Of a stretch of DNA of 28,178 nucleotides, positions 10,249 to 19,940 are shown one piece after another. Origin of the DNA: Prototheca cutis (lineage: Eukaryota > Chlorophyta > Trebouxiophyceae > Chlorellales > Chlorellaceae); the NCBI GenBank assembly GCA_002897115.2, contig BCIH01000013.1:599125-627302 (forward strand), written 5' to 3'. The notes beneath the pieces were generated by a model, which ran no database searches, was not told the DNA's origin, and was given only the letters and a program-made list of their open reading frames with translations. Both the position numbers and the translations under genes were made by a program. Every line of letters starts with the position of its first letter. Position 1 is the stretch's first letter.

Positions 10249-11024
10249 TATGTATGTGGGCAGAGAAAGATTGAACATGCCTGGAAATGCAAATGGGGCG
10301 TGCAGACAGCACCACATGGAGGACACGCAGCATGGGCATGCCATCGCTTCCACGTGGACACAGATCCAGCTGTCCCTGCAGGATGGACATTCCAAAACAA
10401 AACCAACAGACACCGTTTTACCAGGTCAAAGGTCAGGTTTGTCTGCTTGGCCATGCTCCACATGGAGTTGAGGTCGCCCTGCTGGTACATGTTGGCCAGC
10501 TCCAGCTGCGGGAAGAAAGCGCGACATTGTGTGCATGGAATTGACATCGATCTGGGCGCGGAATGACATGGCCCACCGCCCCCATGAGCCCATGGTCCCC
10601 CCCCCAGAAGCAACCACTCCAAGCACCAACTCACGCAGCCCATTGCCGCGAGCGGGATGGCCGCCAGGGTGAGGAAGTGGCTGACCAGCACATGGTACCC
10701 TGCGGGCGGGATGTCGTTTCGCCAGGTGTGAAGCAGGGCCCACCTGCAAGTGCTGTACTGCCCCAAGGACCCAAACCCCCGATTCAACTGAACCCTTCTC
10801 TCACGCACCTCGCTTGACATACTTCAATGCCACGGGTCCGCTATGGCGGTAATCTGCAAATGGTGATCGGAATGGGGCAGTTGCATGGGTAGGAGGCAGC
10901 ACTTTCGAATTCAGTTCTGGTCGGGGGTGCAGCAAGGTCCCGCTGCCAGCCAGAGGCGAAGCTCACCCGGGATCCCCCGAGTGCTGGGGTTCTCAGCATG
11001 GCTGGTACCGTTGGGCACTGCCAT
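8240..11024 (-). CDS. KCS: 3-ketoacyl-CoA synthase (FAE1 type), very-long-chain fatty-acid elongation
   Basis: Exons: 10967-11024, 10809-10853, 10635-10699, 10422-10505, 9960-10076, 9657-9885 (or 9879), 8610-9471 and 8240-8417, giving about 545 residues with consistent phases. The enzyme condenses malonyl-CoA with an acyl-CoA, the rate-limiting first step of very-long-chain fatty-acid elongation at the ER. Two membrane helices lie near residues 36-56 and 85-103, followed by the diagnostic [17 protein letters not shown]. The catalytic triad is intact: Cys279 in [10 protein letters not shown], His447 in [12 protein letters not shown] and Asn517 in [15 protein letters not shown] and [16 protein letters not shown] are also conserved family blocks. 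The ATG at 11024 gives a short hydrophilic leader spliced in phase to the conserved [12 protein letters not shown] segment of about 33 residues between KPPPE and FMEHS is longer than usual for the family. A 100-N gap lies in the intron between 10077 and 10421. Confidence 0.93.
8509..8573. repeat. C49 homopolymer plus (CA)n in KCS intron
   Basis: Forty-nine C in a row followed directly by about eight CA units, in the last KCS intron (8418-8609). In the transcript it reads TG-repeat then poly-G, starting roughly 35 bases after the 5' splice site. Spurious ORFs encoding poly-Pro and poly-Gly arise from it. Confidence 0.9.
10090..10246. other. Assembly gap of 100 N flanked by G homopolymers, inside KCS intron
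   Basis: Positions 10111-10210 are exactly 100 N, a conventional unknown-size scaffold gap. They are bordered by 21 G on the left and 36 G on the right, so sequencing broke down inside a long poly-G tract. The gap lies in the intron between the exons at 10422-10505 and 9960-10076, which join in phase 0, so no coding sequence needs to be missing. Confidence 0.95.
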
Positions 11025-12483
11025 GATCAGCCGGCGATGAGTGTCCTCACGCCAATGAGCAGGGCCACTTGCACCGGGCCGTGACGCGGACCCCTTTCAA
11101 AAGGCGTCTGAGCCCACACACTTGAAAACTCCAGAAACAGAAAATCAGTCAAGCTGTTGCTCTGGAAACCAAATGATTTTGTGAAACATGCGGTTTCAGT
11201 GCTGGGATTGTGTGAAGGGATGCTGGCTCTGAGTGTTCGAGCGCGGCAGCCCGTTTTCCGGAGGAATTTGGTAACCGTCCCGTCAACAGGGCCCCCCCTT
11301 TTCTTGACGAATGGTCATTGGACCCTGTTACGCCCACCAGCCTCGCCTGCCGCACGAAAATTTTGTTCCAAAGCACTGACACAATGGACGGGCACATCTT
11401 GGAGGGAGGTGGCTGTGCCTGCACTCAGTTTTCTCAGAGCACCCCGGAGCACCCCGGAGCACCGTGGCCGGGATCCGGGCCTTTGAACAGCGTGGATGGG
11501 CCTTTGAAACACCCTTCCCTCTCAAAAGTATGTATATTAAAAGAGTGCGGAAAATCGGAAATGAGAAAGAGCATCTTCTATTAGCGATTGAAGTGGTTTC
11601 CCAAACACCCCTAGGGGCCAGTAAGCACGACTGCGGGAAGGTGACTGGCAGGAGCCTGCGATGTCCCCTGTTGGGAGCCCTCTGAACACTCCCCATTTGG
11701 GCTATTCCCCCAAAGAGCTCATGGCAGTCCTTCTGCATGATTATTACATTAGTGTATTGAGAATCCAAAGCAGGACACACTTGGTCAGGGAGGTGAAGGC
11801 AGTTCAGCCTGACTGTGAGCTTGCGCTGTGAACAGCGTGGAGCAAATGGCACCACTGAGGTTTGCCTGGACTGTTGCCCTGGCACTCTTCTTGGGGCTGA
11901 CATCCAGGCAAGGCTTGTGCATCGTCGACCTGGTGCCGATATTGCTGCGGAACCGCCTGAAATAACAATAATACTGGCAACATTGAACTGCCAACCCAGA
12001 GCAGCCTCTCCGGGCAAATTGCCACGCCATTGTCTCCAAAGCTGGCAGAAACCCCTGGCATACATTAGCCGTACCGCCGTGGGTTTTGGGCTCCTGGCTG
12101 GAGCCCGTGGCGACTTTCGCACTGCCAAATGTGTTGAGGGTCATGCAACTAATTGCATGCCAAGTCTGACTGCGCATTTCTTGCATACCCGCGGAGACGG
12201 CTATCAGCATTTGGAACTTCCTGCTGCCATNCTGTCAAGACACCTAATGGTTTTCCCCTCACAATCCCCAGCAACAATAGTGCCAGAGACATACTTTGTA
12301 TTGTCGTTGCCAGAAACCCAATTCCCTGGTGTGAGCGACCGTGTACCGGCATCGCACGGGGTCGATTTTGCTTAGTTCCCCAGGGCCTTTACACATCACT
12401 CTCTTTGAAAGAGGCAGCAGCAAGCGAACATGCATCGTCGACACAGCACGAACACTCACAATGATTGGGTGACCACGTATCAT
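11025..12483. other. Gene-poor interval with KCS promoter and ataxin-2-like 3' UTR
   Basis: About 1.46 kb without a convincing gene. Open frames of up to 266 codons exist (for example minus strand 11328-12128) but show no domain, no hydrophobic pattern and no splice structure I can recognise. The right end holds the KCS-distal 3' UTR of the ataxin-2-like gene with a TGTAA at 12389-12393; the left end must hold the KCS promoter. Composition is more A+T-rich than the flanking exons. It contains a short direct repeat of GAGCACCCCG at about 11437-11462, and a perfect 7-bp stem hairpin (GGGCTCC-tggct-GGAGCCC) at 12088-12106. An eroded transposon or a non-coding RNA cannot be excluded. Confidence 0.5.
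12389..12393 (-). terminator. Candidate TGTAA poly(A) signal for ataxin-2-like gene
   Basis: TGTAA on the minus strand, 91 bases past the stop codon at 12484, a plausible distance for a green-algal 3' UTR. Confidence 0.5.
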
Positions 12484-15291
12484 TCACTGCTTTGCTGCTG
12501 GGGGTGAGGCTGGTGCCGCATCGCCTGGCACGGCCCCACCACCGGCAGCCGGCGTTTGGGGCTTGCGAGGTGCATCCAGCCCGCCCGAGGTGCTCCTCTC
12601 TGGAGCGTGAGGGCCAGGGCCGCTGGCCCGGGGCCGCGGCTGCCGCGGCCCGGTGTTGCCCATGCCGTGGTGCCCTCCAGCGGTCCGTTGGTGCCCCATG
12701 CCCGACACGCTCATACCAGGACCGTGGTGGGAGGCGTGGTGCGGCCCGGGGCCCCCCGCTGGACCGCCCCCCGGGGCCATGCCCATGTGCTGCGGAGGTC
12801 CGACGACACCAACAGGGGGCCCGCCATACGGCACGAGCACAACGCCCGGACCCAAAGGGCCGGCACCGGCAGCACGTGGTGCGACGAGGCCCGCCCCCGG
12901 CGCGCCCGCCATGGGCCCAGGTGCGTAAAACGCCGGGCCACCGGCGTGGTGGGTGGGGGGCCCGGGCAGGACACCCCCATCCATCATGCCGCCGGCAGCA
13001 GGTCCCGCGGCGCCGGCCAGCATGGGCGGGCCGTAGCCGTATGCAGCGGCCACTGGGACAAATGGCGGCCGCACGCCCAACGCGATCCCGCTGGCGCCCC
13101 CGGGGGCGTAGGGCGGAAGGCCTCCAGACCCACCCGCTGGAGGACCCAGAAGCTCGGACGGCGCCCCACCTGGGCCCCGCGCGCCGGGAGCCAGACCGCC
13201 GCCGTGCTGGACGTACGGCGATCCACCGCCACCGCTGCGCGGACCACCGTACCTCGGCCCATGCGGCTCGTCGCCGTTGCCTACGTGGCGGTGCCCGCCA
13301 CCAGTGCCACGCGGTCCACGAAAGCCCTGGTCATAGCTGCCGCGGCCCGGAGGCGGCGGGCCGGCTACCGGCCCCGAACTGCTGGAGGGCGTCGAGGCGC
13401 CNGATGCCGCGGGCCGTGCNCCAGCAGANATGGCCTTGGGNGTCCCGANGGCTTCGGGGCCCTTGGGTGCGGCCGNGGGGGCCGTGCCGCCCGGCGTAAA
13501 CTCCTTGGCCCCCGGGTTGAAATTGAATGACTTGGCAAAGGGGTTGAGCCCCNTAGGCTTTGGCTTGACGGCTGTGGNGGTGGGTGGTGCTGTTGCTGCC
13601 GTTGGTGCCGTGGTCGGGGTGGCCTCTGACTGNGTTGTAGTTGGGACACCGTCCGTCGCCGCAGCACTTCCCGCACCAGCCCCCGCACTACCATTCCCAC
13701 TCCCGCGGCCACCGAGCCGCGTTTCGAGGGTTTGGCTAAAGGCCTTGAACTCATCGACGTGCGAACGCCGCGCAGACCCGGCCGCCTGCGAGGCCTTGAA
13801 CTCTTGAAACTCGCGGCGCGTGGCCTCGTCGACGGGCGCGACGCCCGGGTTGAGGTCCAGTGCCGCCAGCCGGGCCGCGTCGCCGACCAGTGGACTGGTC
13901 AGAGGCGACTTGCTCAGGCTGCCGGGTGTGCCGTAGGGGGACGTCGCCTTTTTGTTCCCTTCGGTCAGCTGTGCACGGAGCTTGTTCGTCTCGCGACGCG
14001 GGTCGATGTCAATGGGCGACGACCGCGCCGCCCCGCGCGAACCCGCCGAAGAACTCGACCCTGCGATCGTGGCACTGGGGGGCCGGCCGNANGTGCCGTT
14101 GCCNCCGCCACGCCCGCCGGCAATGGGGATGGCCGACGTCCTCTGTGGCGGCACCGGCGCACCGGCGGTGACGCCTCCACGGCCGCGGCCTCCGCCAAGC
14201 ACGGCCGCAGCATACCCAACCGGCGGCTGCTGCTGGCCCGGGCGGCGAGTTGTTGCAGCCGCCGGCGCACCGTCCGCGGCCTCATTTTCTTCCGCGGGCC
14301 GGATAACGGCGCTGTAGAGGTCCTCTTCGTCCTCGTCGCCGTCATCCAGCGCCTGGCCGCGCTCCTCCGCCAGGTGGCGTGCCGCCAGGCCCCGCACACG
14401 GCCGCGGCCCCGGCCGCCGCCAGGCCCAGCGGCGGCCGAGGCGCGTTCAATCTCCGTCGCCAGGCGGGCCGCCTCGGCCGCCGAGTAACGCGAGGCTGAG
14501 GGGTCGAGCGTCGTGGTGTACAGCTCGTCGCTGTAGTCAGTCTGCACGCCGAATTTGGCCTCGTTCAGTGCAAACTGGTCCCAGCCGCGATGCACGCCAC
14601 CCGAACCGCCCTCCAAATCACCCAGCGTGCCCAGTGCGCCGTCGTCTGCGGCGGGGACCCACCGCTCCAACTCGCGGTTGGCGAGCCTGTGTGCGCGCGC
14701 TTGGGAAGGGTATATGAGCGGCGGCGATGTTTCTTTTTTATTGAGCATGCATGCTCACAAGAGTGGCCCCCACACAGAAACAAAAGAGCGCACCCTCCGC
14801 GGCCGGCGCCAATGGCAGCATCGGTGTCAAACCGGGCATCGGCGGGGCCGGTGGTCCTGACAGGGCGGGACAGGTCCTCTGGCGTGAGGCCGATGTTGTG
14901 CGCAGTGATGCAGGCCACGTCATCCCATGTCAGCTCCAGCTTGGGCTCGGGGCGCCGGGGGTCCAGATCCACCCCGGCGGCCTCCTTGGTCTGCGTCACC
15001 ATGCTCAGCTTCAGGCCCAGCACACCTTCTCCGTCGCTGAGGGAGCTCAAAATGCCGCGGTACTCACTCCCATCCGTCCTCTGCACATGCAAAGGAGCAT
15101 CTCGTGAGGTTGCAGGGGGGTTCCTGTTGCCACGCACGATCCCGCCCGCGCCGCGAGCCCTCCCTCAGACTGCCAGAGTCCGGTGCGTGCAAAGGAAGCA
15201 CCGCCCAATGCGGTCCACGACCGGCGCGCACCTCTACGACGACGGTGTGCCCCACCAGCACATCCGATGTCCACTTCAGCCTGGGATCCAT
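12484..15291 (-). CDS. ATXN2: Ataxin-2 / CID-like protein (Lsm, LsmAD, PAM2 motifs), poly(A)-binding-protein partner
   Basis: Exons 15232-15291, 14794-15080 and 12484-14686 give about 849 residues. Residues about 10-100 form an Lsm fold: LVGHTVVVE joins RTDGSEYRGILSSLSDGEG, and LELTWDDVACITA follows. RFDTDAAIG, ELERWVP, WDQFALNEAKFGVQTDYSDE with LYTTTLDP, and later HLAEERG mark the LsmAD domain (about 147-220). The remaining 630 residues are low-complexity Gly, Pro, Ala and His, with PAM2-like motifs encoded at 13492-13548. Ataxin-2 proteins bind RNA and, through PAM2, the MLLE domain of poly(A)-binding protein, acting in mRNA stability, translation and stress granules. The ATG at 15291 is the first methionine in the Lsm frame; an acceptor just upstream leaves open a further 5' exon. 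About nine single N fall between 13402 and 13633. Confidence 0.9.
13492..13548 (-). other. Two overlapping PAM2-like motifs within ataxin-2-like protein
   Basis: The encoded peptide is LNPFAKSFNFNPGAKEFTP. PAM2 consensus is roughly L-N-x-x-A-x-x-F-x-P. The first register (LNPFAKSFNF) matches L, N, A and F but lacks the last Pro. The second (FNPGAKEFTP) matches N, A, F and P with Phe for Leu. Both could contact the MLLE domain of poly(A)-binding protein. This is inference from motif similarity. Confidence 0.65.
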
Positions 15292-16143
15292 CGTGGCCAA
15301 TGCGCTGTGTGCCAGCAGGGGACAGGGGTGTCCGGGCCGGCCACTCGCGGATCACTGCGCCGCCCACCTCAGTCTTCCCCGCCGATGGATGCAGGCAATT
15401 GGAGGTTTGGGGATGTTTCTTACAATGTTGATCACCGGGGAGCGCGGCGGGCTGCGCTCCAAAACCTAGACTCCTCTCAAAGGCCCTTGCTCTGGCCCGG
15501 CGGGCGTGTACACCTGCCGGGCTAAAGTCGCCCCACTACGCTGCAATCCTTCCCGACGCAAAATGTATCCCTGAACAATGCACCCTGCCGATAGTCGGCC
15601 ATGATGTCATTGGCGCCCGTGGCAGTGATCATCCCGTCAATCCTTTTGCTGGGGGAGCATGCATCTGGCGAGAGGGATTGGATGCAGGCCTGCCTGTTTT
15701 TCCCTCTGGGATTGATTGATCGCCCGCTGGCCGGGCACGCACGCCCGTACGCTGCACGTTTACAGAGGAGAAAGAATCGATCGCAGACCTGAGCAAAAAA
15801 AGACATTCTATACACCACCAAGGGGCCCCCACGGGCTGCGTGTGGGACAGTCAAAAGGCGGCCAGGCACCCAGCGCAGCCGGGCGCAACCAGGCGGGTGG
15901 GCAGTGGCTTGTTTGCTCTTGTTGTCAAGCACGGTCCGCGCAGGTCCGTGTCGGTGCGGCAAGTGGGTGGGGAATATGTCGTGTGCGAGTGGCAGACACT
16001 CCAGAGAGGGGGAGGTGAGTTTTGTGGTCGGGGGGAGTGCACAATGGGTGGGCCTGGCGGGTCTCGTCCCATCCAACCCCCACAACACACGCATTGCTGT
16101 GAACCCCAAACCCACAGCCCTTCCTTTCATCATCGTGTCATCA
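15292..16143. other. Intergenic: ataxin-2-like promoter and hydrolase 3' UTR
   Basis: About 850 bases between two minus-strand genes. The right part should be the 3' UTR of the hydrolase-like gene, with minus-strand TGTAA motifs at 15760-15764 and 15420-15424. The left part should carry the promoter and leader, possibly a 5' exon, of the ataxin-2-like gene. Open frames here (for example minus 15522-16133) show no recognisable domain. Confidence 0.55.
15760..15764 (-). terminator. Candidate TGTAA poly(A) signal for hydrolase-like gene
   Basis: TGTAA on the minus strand, 380 bases past the stop at 16144. It fits the green-algal signal, but distance and motif shortness leave doubt. Confidence 0.3.
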
Positions 16144-16760
16144 TCAGGGCAGGAGCGTGCTGCAGAACGCGGTGGCGACGGTCACGAAAGCTGCCGGTGC
16201 TTCCTCGTAGGCCATGTGCCCGCAGGCCGGTATGAGCACCCGCGGCGTGCCTTGCGGGAACCTACGGGCTAATGACTCGAGCGCCGCGGGTGTGGTGATG
16301 GCATCGGCTTCGCCCGTCACCAGGCACGCCGGCGCGGGGATTTCGCCGCACAGCCGCAGGCGCTCGGCCGTGTGCACGTCGCGCGGGACGCGGCACAGCG
16401 CGCACAGCGCAGCCGCCGCACCGTGCATGCGGCTGGGTGCCCGGTACTGTGCAAGAACCGCGGGCGTCATCCGCGACGGATCGGCCCATGCCCGGCGGTT
16501 GGCCACGGGGCCAAGCTCGTGTGATGCGAGCGCCAACAATGCCCTCCGGCCCAACCTGCAGATTATTTTATTTCATTTTATTTATTTTTTATTTTTTATT
16601 TTTTGGGGGGGTTGGGGGGGNNGGGGGGGGTGGGGGGGAGATGATGTCCAGGAGTGGGTGCATTTGTCGAGCCTTTAACAGAGCACAAGCCATCTCTGCA
16701 ATGCCGATCATCAAACAACACACATAGTTGAACCTCCCCGCCCCAGCAAGCACACGCGCG

Positions 16761-16794
<34 letters not shown>

Positions 16795-19432
16795 ATGCAT
16801 GCTGCCGGAACAGCAACTGCTACAGCATCAATGACCAATTCCCACCTGGAGTGTGCGAGGACGCGGGCATGCTGGGGCATGGTGTGCCCCGAGAGGTCTG
16901 GGTGCAGGAGCATGACCCCCAGCACCTCTGGCGGGCCCGGGATCAAGATGCTGGGGCCCCGACTCAGATCATCACCAGATTCGTCCTCCTCATCGACCGG
17001 GTGGCTGCCTAGCAGTCGCACCTCAAGCATCGACTGCTTCTCNGGTGGAAACAGCGCCGCCGGCTCGACACGACCTGGAACTGCCCGTACCTGCATGGCT
17101 GCACCACCGCCACCAGTGCTCGGCAGCGGCGACGGTGGCGAGGCCGCNGCGGGGTCAAAGAGATCCGCCCTCGCTGGGCGTCCGACCGAACAAGGGCCCT
17201 GCCAGGTGTGGGGGCCCTGAGGCTCCCCACCCCCCCTTGTCCCTAGCCGGCCATAAGCAGATGGTGCAGGAGCCGTGTTGGTCCCTGCGCCCGATGCCCC
17301 TGTTGGTCCTGCAGGCATGCCAGCTGTTGTCGAGCCTGCACACTTGGGCGCAGGTTCGGGACCTTGAAGAAGGGCACACGGCGCCTGTCGATCGTCTGCC
17401 TCCTCCGGTGCGGGCCTCTCGGGGCCAAGGCGTCCCTCTGCGTCCCCGGGGCTGCGCGCGCTCGCGCCACCCGTGCCACCGTCACCCGACAGCCCCCGCT
17501 CCACCTGCCACTCGCCGCCGGGAGCAATCTCGCCGCGTAGCAGCTGCCGCAGCAGCGCCTGGCTCTCCGGCGCCGAGCCCTCCCAGTCATGTGGCGGCGG
17601 GTGTGGTGGCGGCTCCAGCTGATGACGGTCTGGATCAGCAACCGAATGACCGGCGTCCCACTGCGTTGAGGACCTGGGCCAAGGCGCTGCAGCATCGGGA
17701 GAGCCTCCTCTGACCGGCACGCTCCCGACCTGGTGCTGTGACGTCAACCGCTGCCAGATCTGGCGATACGGCGATGCTGGTTGTTCCTTGGCGAGTCCCG
17801 CTGCACCTCCAGCCATTGCGATCTTGTCGCCCCTGCCGCCGGCGGGCGCCGCGCACTTTGCCGCGACGCGGAGCGCGAGCAAAGCCCCGTCGCCGTAGCC
17901 GATCAGCACGAGGCGCTGCACATGCAGGCGCCCCACCAGTTCCAGCAGCAGTCGCGCCTGGAAGCGGTGCGCGTAGGGGTTGTCTCGGTTGGCCGGCGCC
18001 GGTGAAGGCACCGCAGGTCTCGAGGTCAGGCCAAACCCGGGTCGGTCAAAGGCGAGCACGGTGCGACCGCTGGCATCGGCCAGGGGCTGCATGACGTGCC
18101 GCCACGCAAACACACCCCCCGCCGCGCCGTGGATCAGCACAATCACGCTGCTGCTCATCCCAGTCTGGCCCTGTGCATTCTTAGCGGGGGGGGGGGGGGT
18201 TTTGTGTGGGTGGTTGGGTGTGTGGTTGGGGGAGGGGGCTACTAACACATGGGTAACATATGCGTCGTTCAATCAAACAACTTTACCAACAACCAAAGCA
18301 GTTAGTACCTGGGGGTGCACGAGGTGGTAGTGGATGGTGACTCCCAGGCAGTCGGTCATGAAGAGGCTGTCTGGCGTGAGGAGGAGCGAGCCNTCCTCGG
18401 CCGCAGCCGGGGCGGCCCCCACCTCGGCGGCCGCCGCCAGTTCTCCCGCCAGGACCCAGGCCTGCTCGCCCTCCTCCCACGGGTACCCCAGACCCGTGAG
18501 ACCCAGGTCGTACCGCCGGCGTGCCCAGGTGCTGACCTGACGCGCCGCGAGCATGTGTGCCAGTGCAAACGCCGCGTGCAGGCCGAAAAACAGGGCAAAC
18601 ACCACACGTTTGGCAGGGGACAGCGGGCCCTGGTCCAGGGCCGCGACCTTGAACAGGGCCAGGGGCAGGCTCAGGCACCCCAGCGCCGTGGCGCAGTACA
18701 AGTACGGCCGCTGATGCAGCGCGCCCGTGCCCCAAAAGTGGCACGCCAGCGCCGCCGCGGCACGTATTAACGACAGCGCCAGAATGTCCTCGCACGACGT
18801 GCCAAAGTCGTACGCTGCGCGGCGGGCCTTTCCCGGGATAGCCAGCGCATACAGCAATGTCATGGTCACCGCCTCGCCCACGGCCAGCGCCCAGGGTGAT
18901 GCTGCATTCACGAGGCCCAGACCCGCCACGCAACAGAACCGGCTGCAATTCACGCCACGGACCAGCCAACGGGGAGGTGACCCGGCACCGCCACGCAGCC
19001 GGCCGCCGCCTGCGCCGTAGGCCCGGTACTCGGCCAGAACCTCTGGCAGCTGCAAGAGTGATGGAAGGAGAAGGAAGGTCGTATTGGGGACAATAGATTG
19101 TGGTGATAATAGAGTGTGGTACAATGGACTGGGGGCCGTCGATCAAAAAATCGTCGGCACAGCAGCCTCGAGGAAACATTGCCGCCATCAGGGCGGGCCT
19201 CATGCCCCAACCCCAGGCACCATGCCGCCTGGCCTGCCAGGATGCGCCACCGGCATGCCGCCGCTGGCATGTGCTCGCGATGCGCACGTGGAACTCCCAT
19301 GGTGCCCAAGCCGGGCCAAGCCCGAGCCCCGGCTGCGTGGACCGAGCCCTGGCAATCCGAGCATTGCCCTAGCGCCACCGCCGTCCGCGGGCCGGAACCC
19401 ACCTCGGAGCGAATGATCGCGTCCCTGGCCAT
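16144..19432 (-). CDS. Membrane-anchored alpha/beta-hydrolase-fold protein without serine nucleophile
   Basis: Exons 19403-19432, 18309-19049, 16846-18170 and 16144-16555 give about 835 residues with matching phases (0, 0, 2). After MARDAIIRSE LPEVLAEYRAYG come four probable membrane helices (about 45-82, 97-116, 124-147, 157-178). Then LLTPDSLFMTDCLGVTIHYHL leads into the fold, resembling plant hydrolases that carry a PDS-F-x-x-x-x-G-x-x-I-H block. The oxyanion segment VLIHGAAGG (268-276) and FDRPGFGLTS (298-307) are typical. The nucleophile elbow reads LIGYGDGALLAL: Gly350 stands where Ser is expected. Candidate acid Asp783 (VTGEADAITTP) and His812 (PACGHMAYEE) are kept. About 330 residues of Pro/Gly/Ser-rich and acidic sequence separate the two halves of the fold; a missed intron there is possible. 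Substrate unknown; it may be a non-catalytic homologue. Codons at 17043, 17148 and 18393 contain N. Confidence 0.8.
16563..16638. repeat. A/T-rich tract joined to G-run in hydrolase intron
   Basis: Imperfect TTTTA/TTTA units (16563-16604) adjoin G7-G8 runs with two N (16605-16638), directly upstream, in transcript sense, of the acceptor CTGCAG at 16556-16561. On the sense strand this is C-runs followed by an A-rich tract, so the acceptor lacks a normal polypyrimidine tract. Confidence 0.8.
16754..16794. repeat. (CG)n(CA)n dinucleotide repeat in hydrolase intron
   Basis: About eight CG units pass into about thirteen CA units, about 50 bases inside the last intron from its donor at 16845. The sense strand reads (TG)n(CG)n, a sequence class able to adopt Z-DNA. 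Confidence 0.9.
18186..18199. repeat. G14 homopolymer in hydrolase intron
   Basis: Fourteen G on the plus strand (C in the transcript), 15 bases upstream in transcript sense of the acceptor of exon 3, so here the C-run can serve as part of the polypyrimidine tract. Confidence 0.9.
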
Positions 19433-19940
19433 ATTGGGCAGTCAATATCACTCAAGTTGTATGTCCATGACGGTCTCGATCCTCCTGGATGCCATGTGGG
19501 GCCCACCGCCTCCTCCGACACCGCTGACGTCCTTGGAGCTAGGTCTCGACTGGTGGTCGCCAATGCCGCATGGCGGTCAGCGCTCCCACATCCTATCGCA
19601 CAGTGATCTACTGATCATGATGAATCACATCCATGCTAATGTTGGCAGAGGATGTATCACCTCCACACCATGTCGAGCCACTCTCCCCCACCATTCCCTC
19701 CGGTAAACGCCGCAGGAGGGAGGCAAAAATCTTGAACGGATTCCTCGTTGGCGGAAGATTCGCTTCTAACCACCAACCACCCACCATTTTTCCCGCTGGA
19801 TTTGGATTTGTCACAGTCAGCGAGAAATCTGTCATTGGAATAAAATACAGACGAGCGAACAATGTGCTGGATGTGATAAGAACAAGACTGTCGAGCGTTC
19901 ACATCATCCTTGCGGCCGCCAGTGATTCATCTCGGAAAGG
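19433..19940. other. Intergenic: hydrolase promoter and sedlin 3' UTR
   Basis: About 510 bases between the hydrolase-like start (19432) and the sedlin stop (19941), both minus strand. It must contain the hydrolase promoter and the sedlin 3' UTR. No TGTAA is seen on the minus strand, so the sedlin poly(A) signal is a variant or not recognised. Open frames here show no domain. Confidence 0.55.

Noticed and set aside
11328..12128. Minus-strand frame of 266 codons in the gene-poor interval
   Set aside because: No ordered hydrophobic pattern, domain or splice context; probably chance.
11485..12442. Two 12-base direct repeats (gaacagcgtgga at 11485 and 11830; tgcatcgtcgac at 11918 and 12431)
   Set aside because: Matches of this length within 1.4 kb can occur by chance, and no longer flanking similarity or target-site duplication is seen.
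12465..13530. Plus-strand frames of 324-344 codons opposite the ataxin-2-like gene
   Set aside because: They are Arg/Pro/Ala-rich shadows of a low-complexity GC-rich exon, with no conserved feature.
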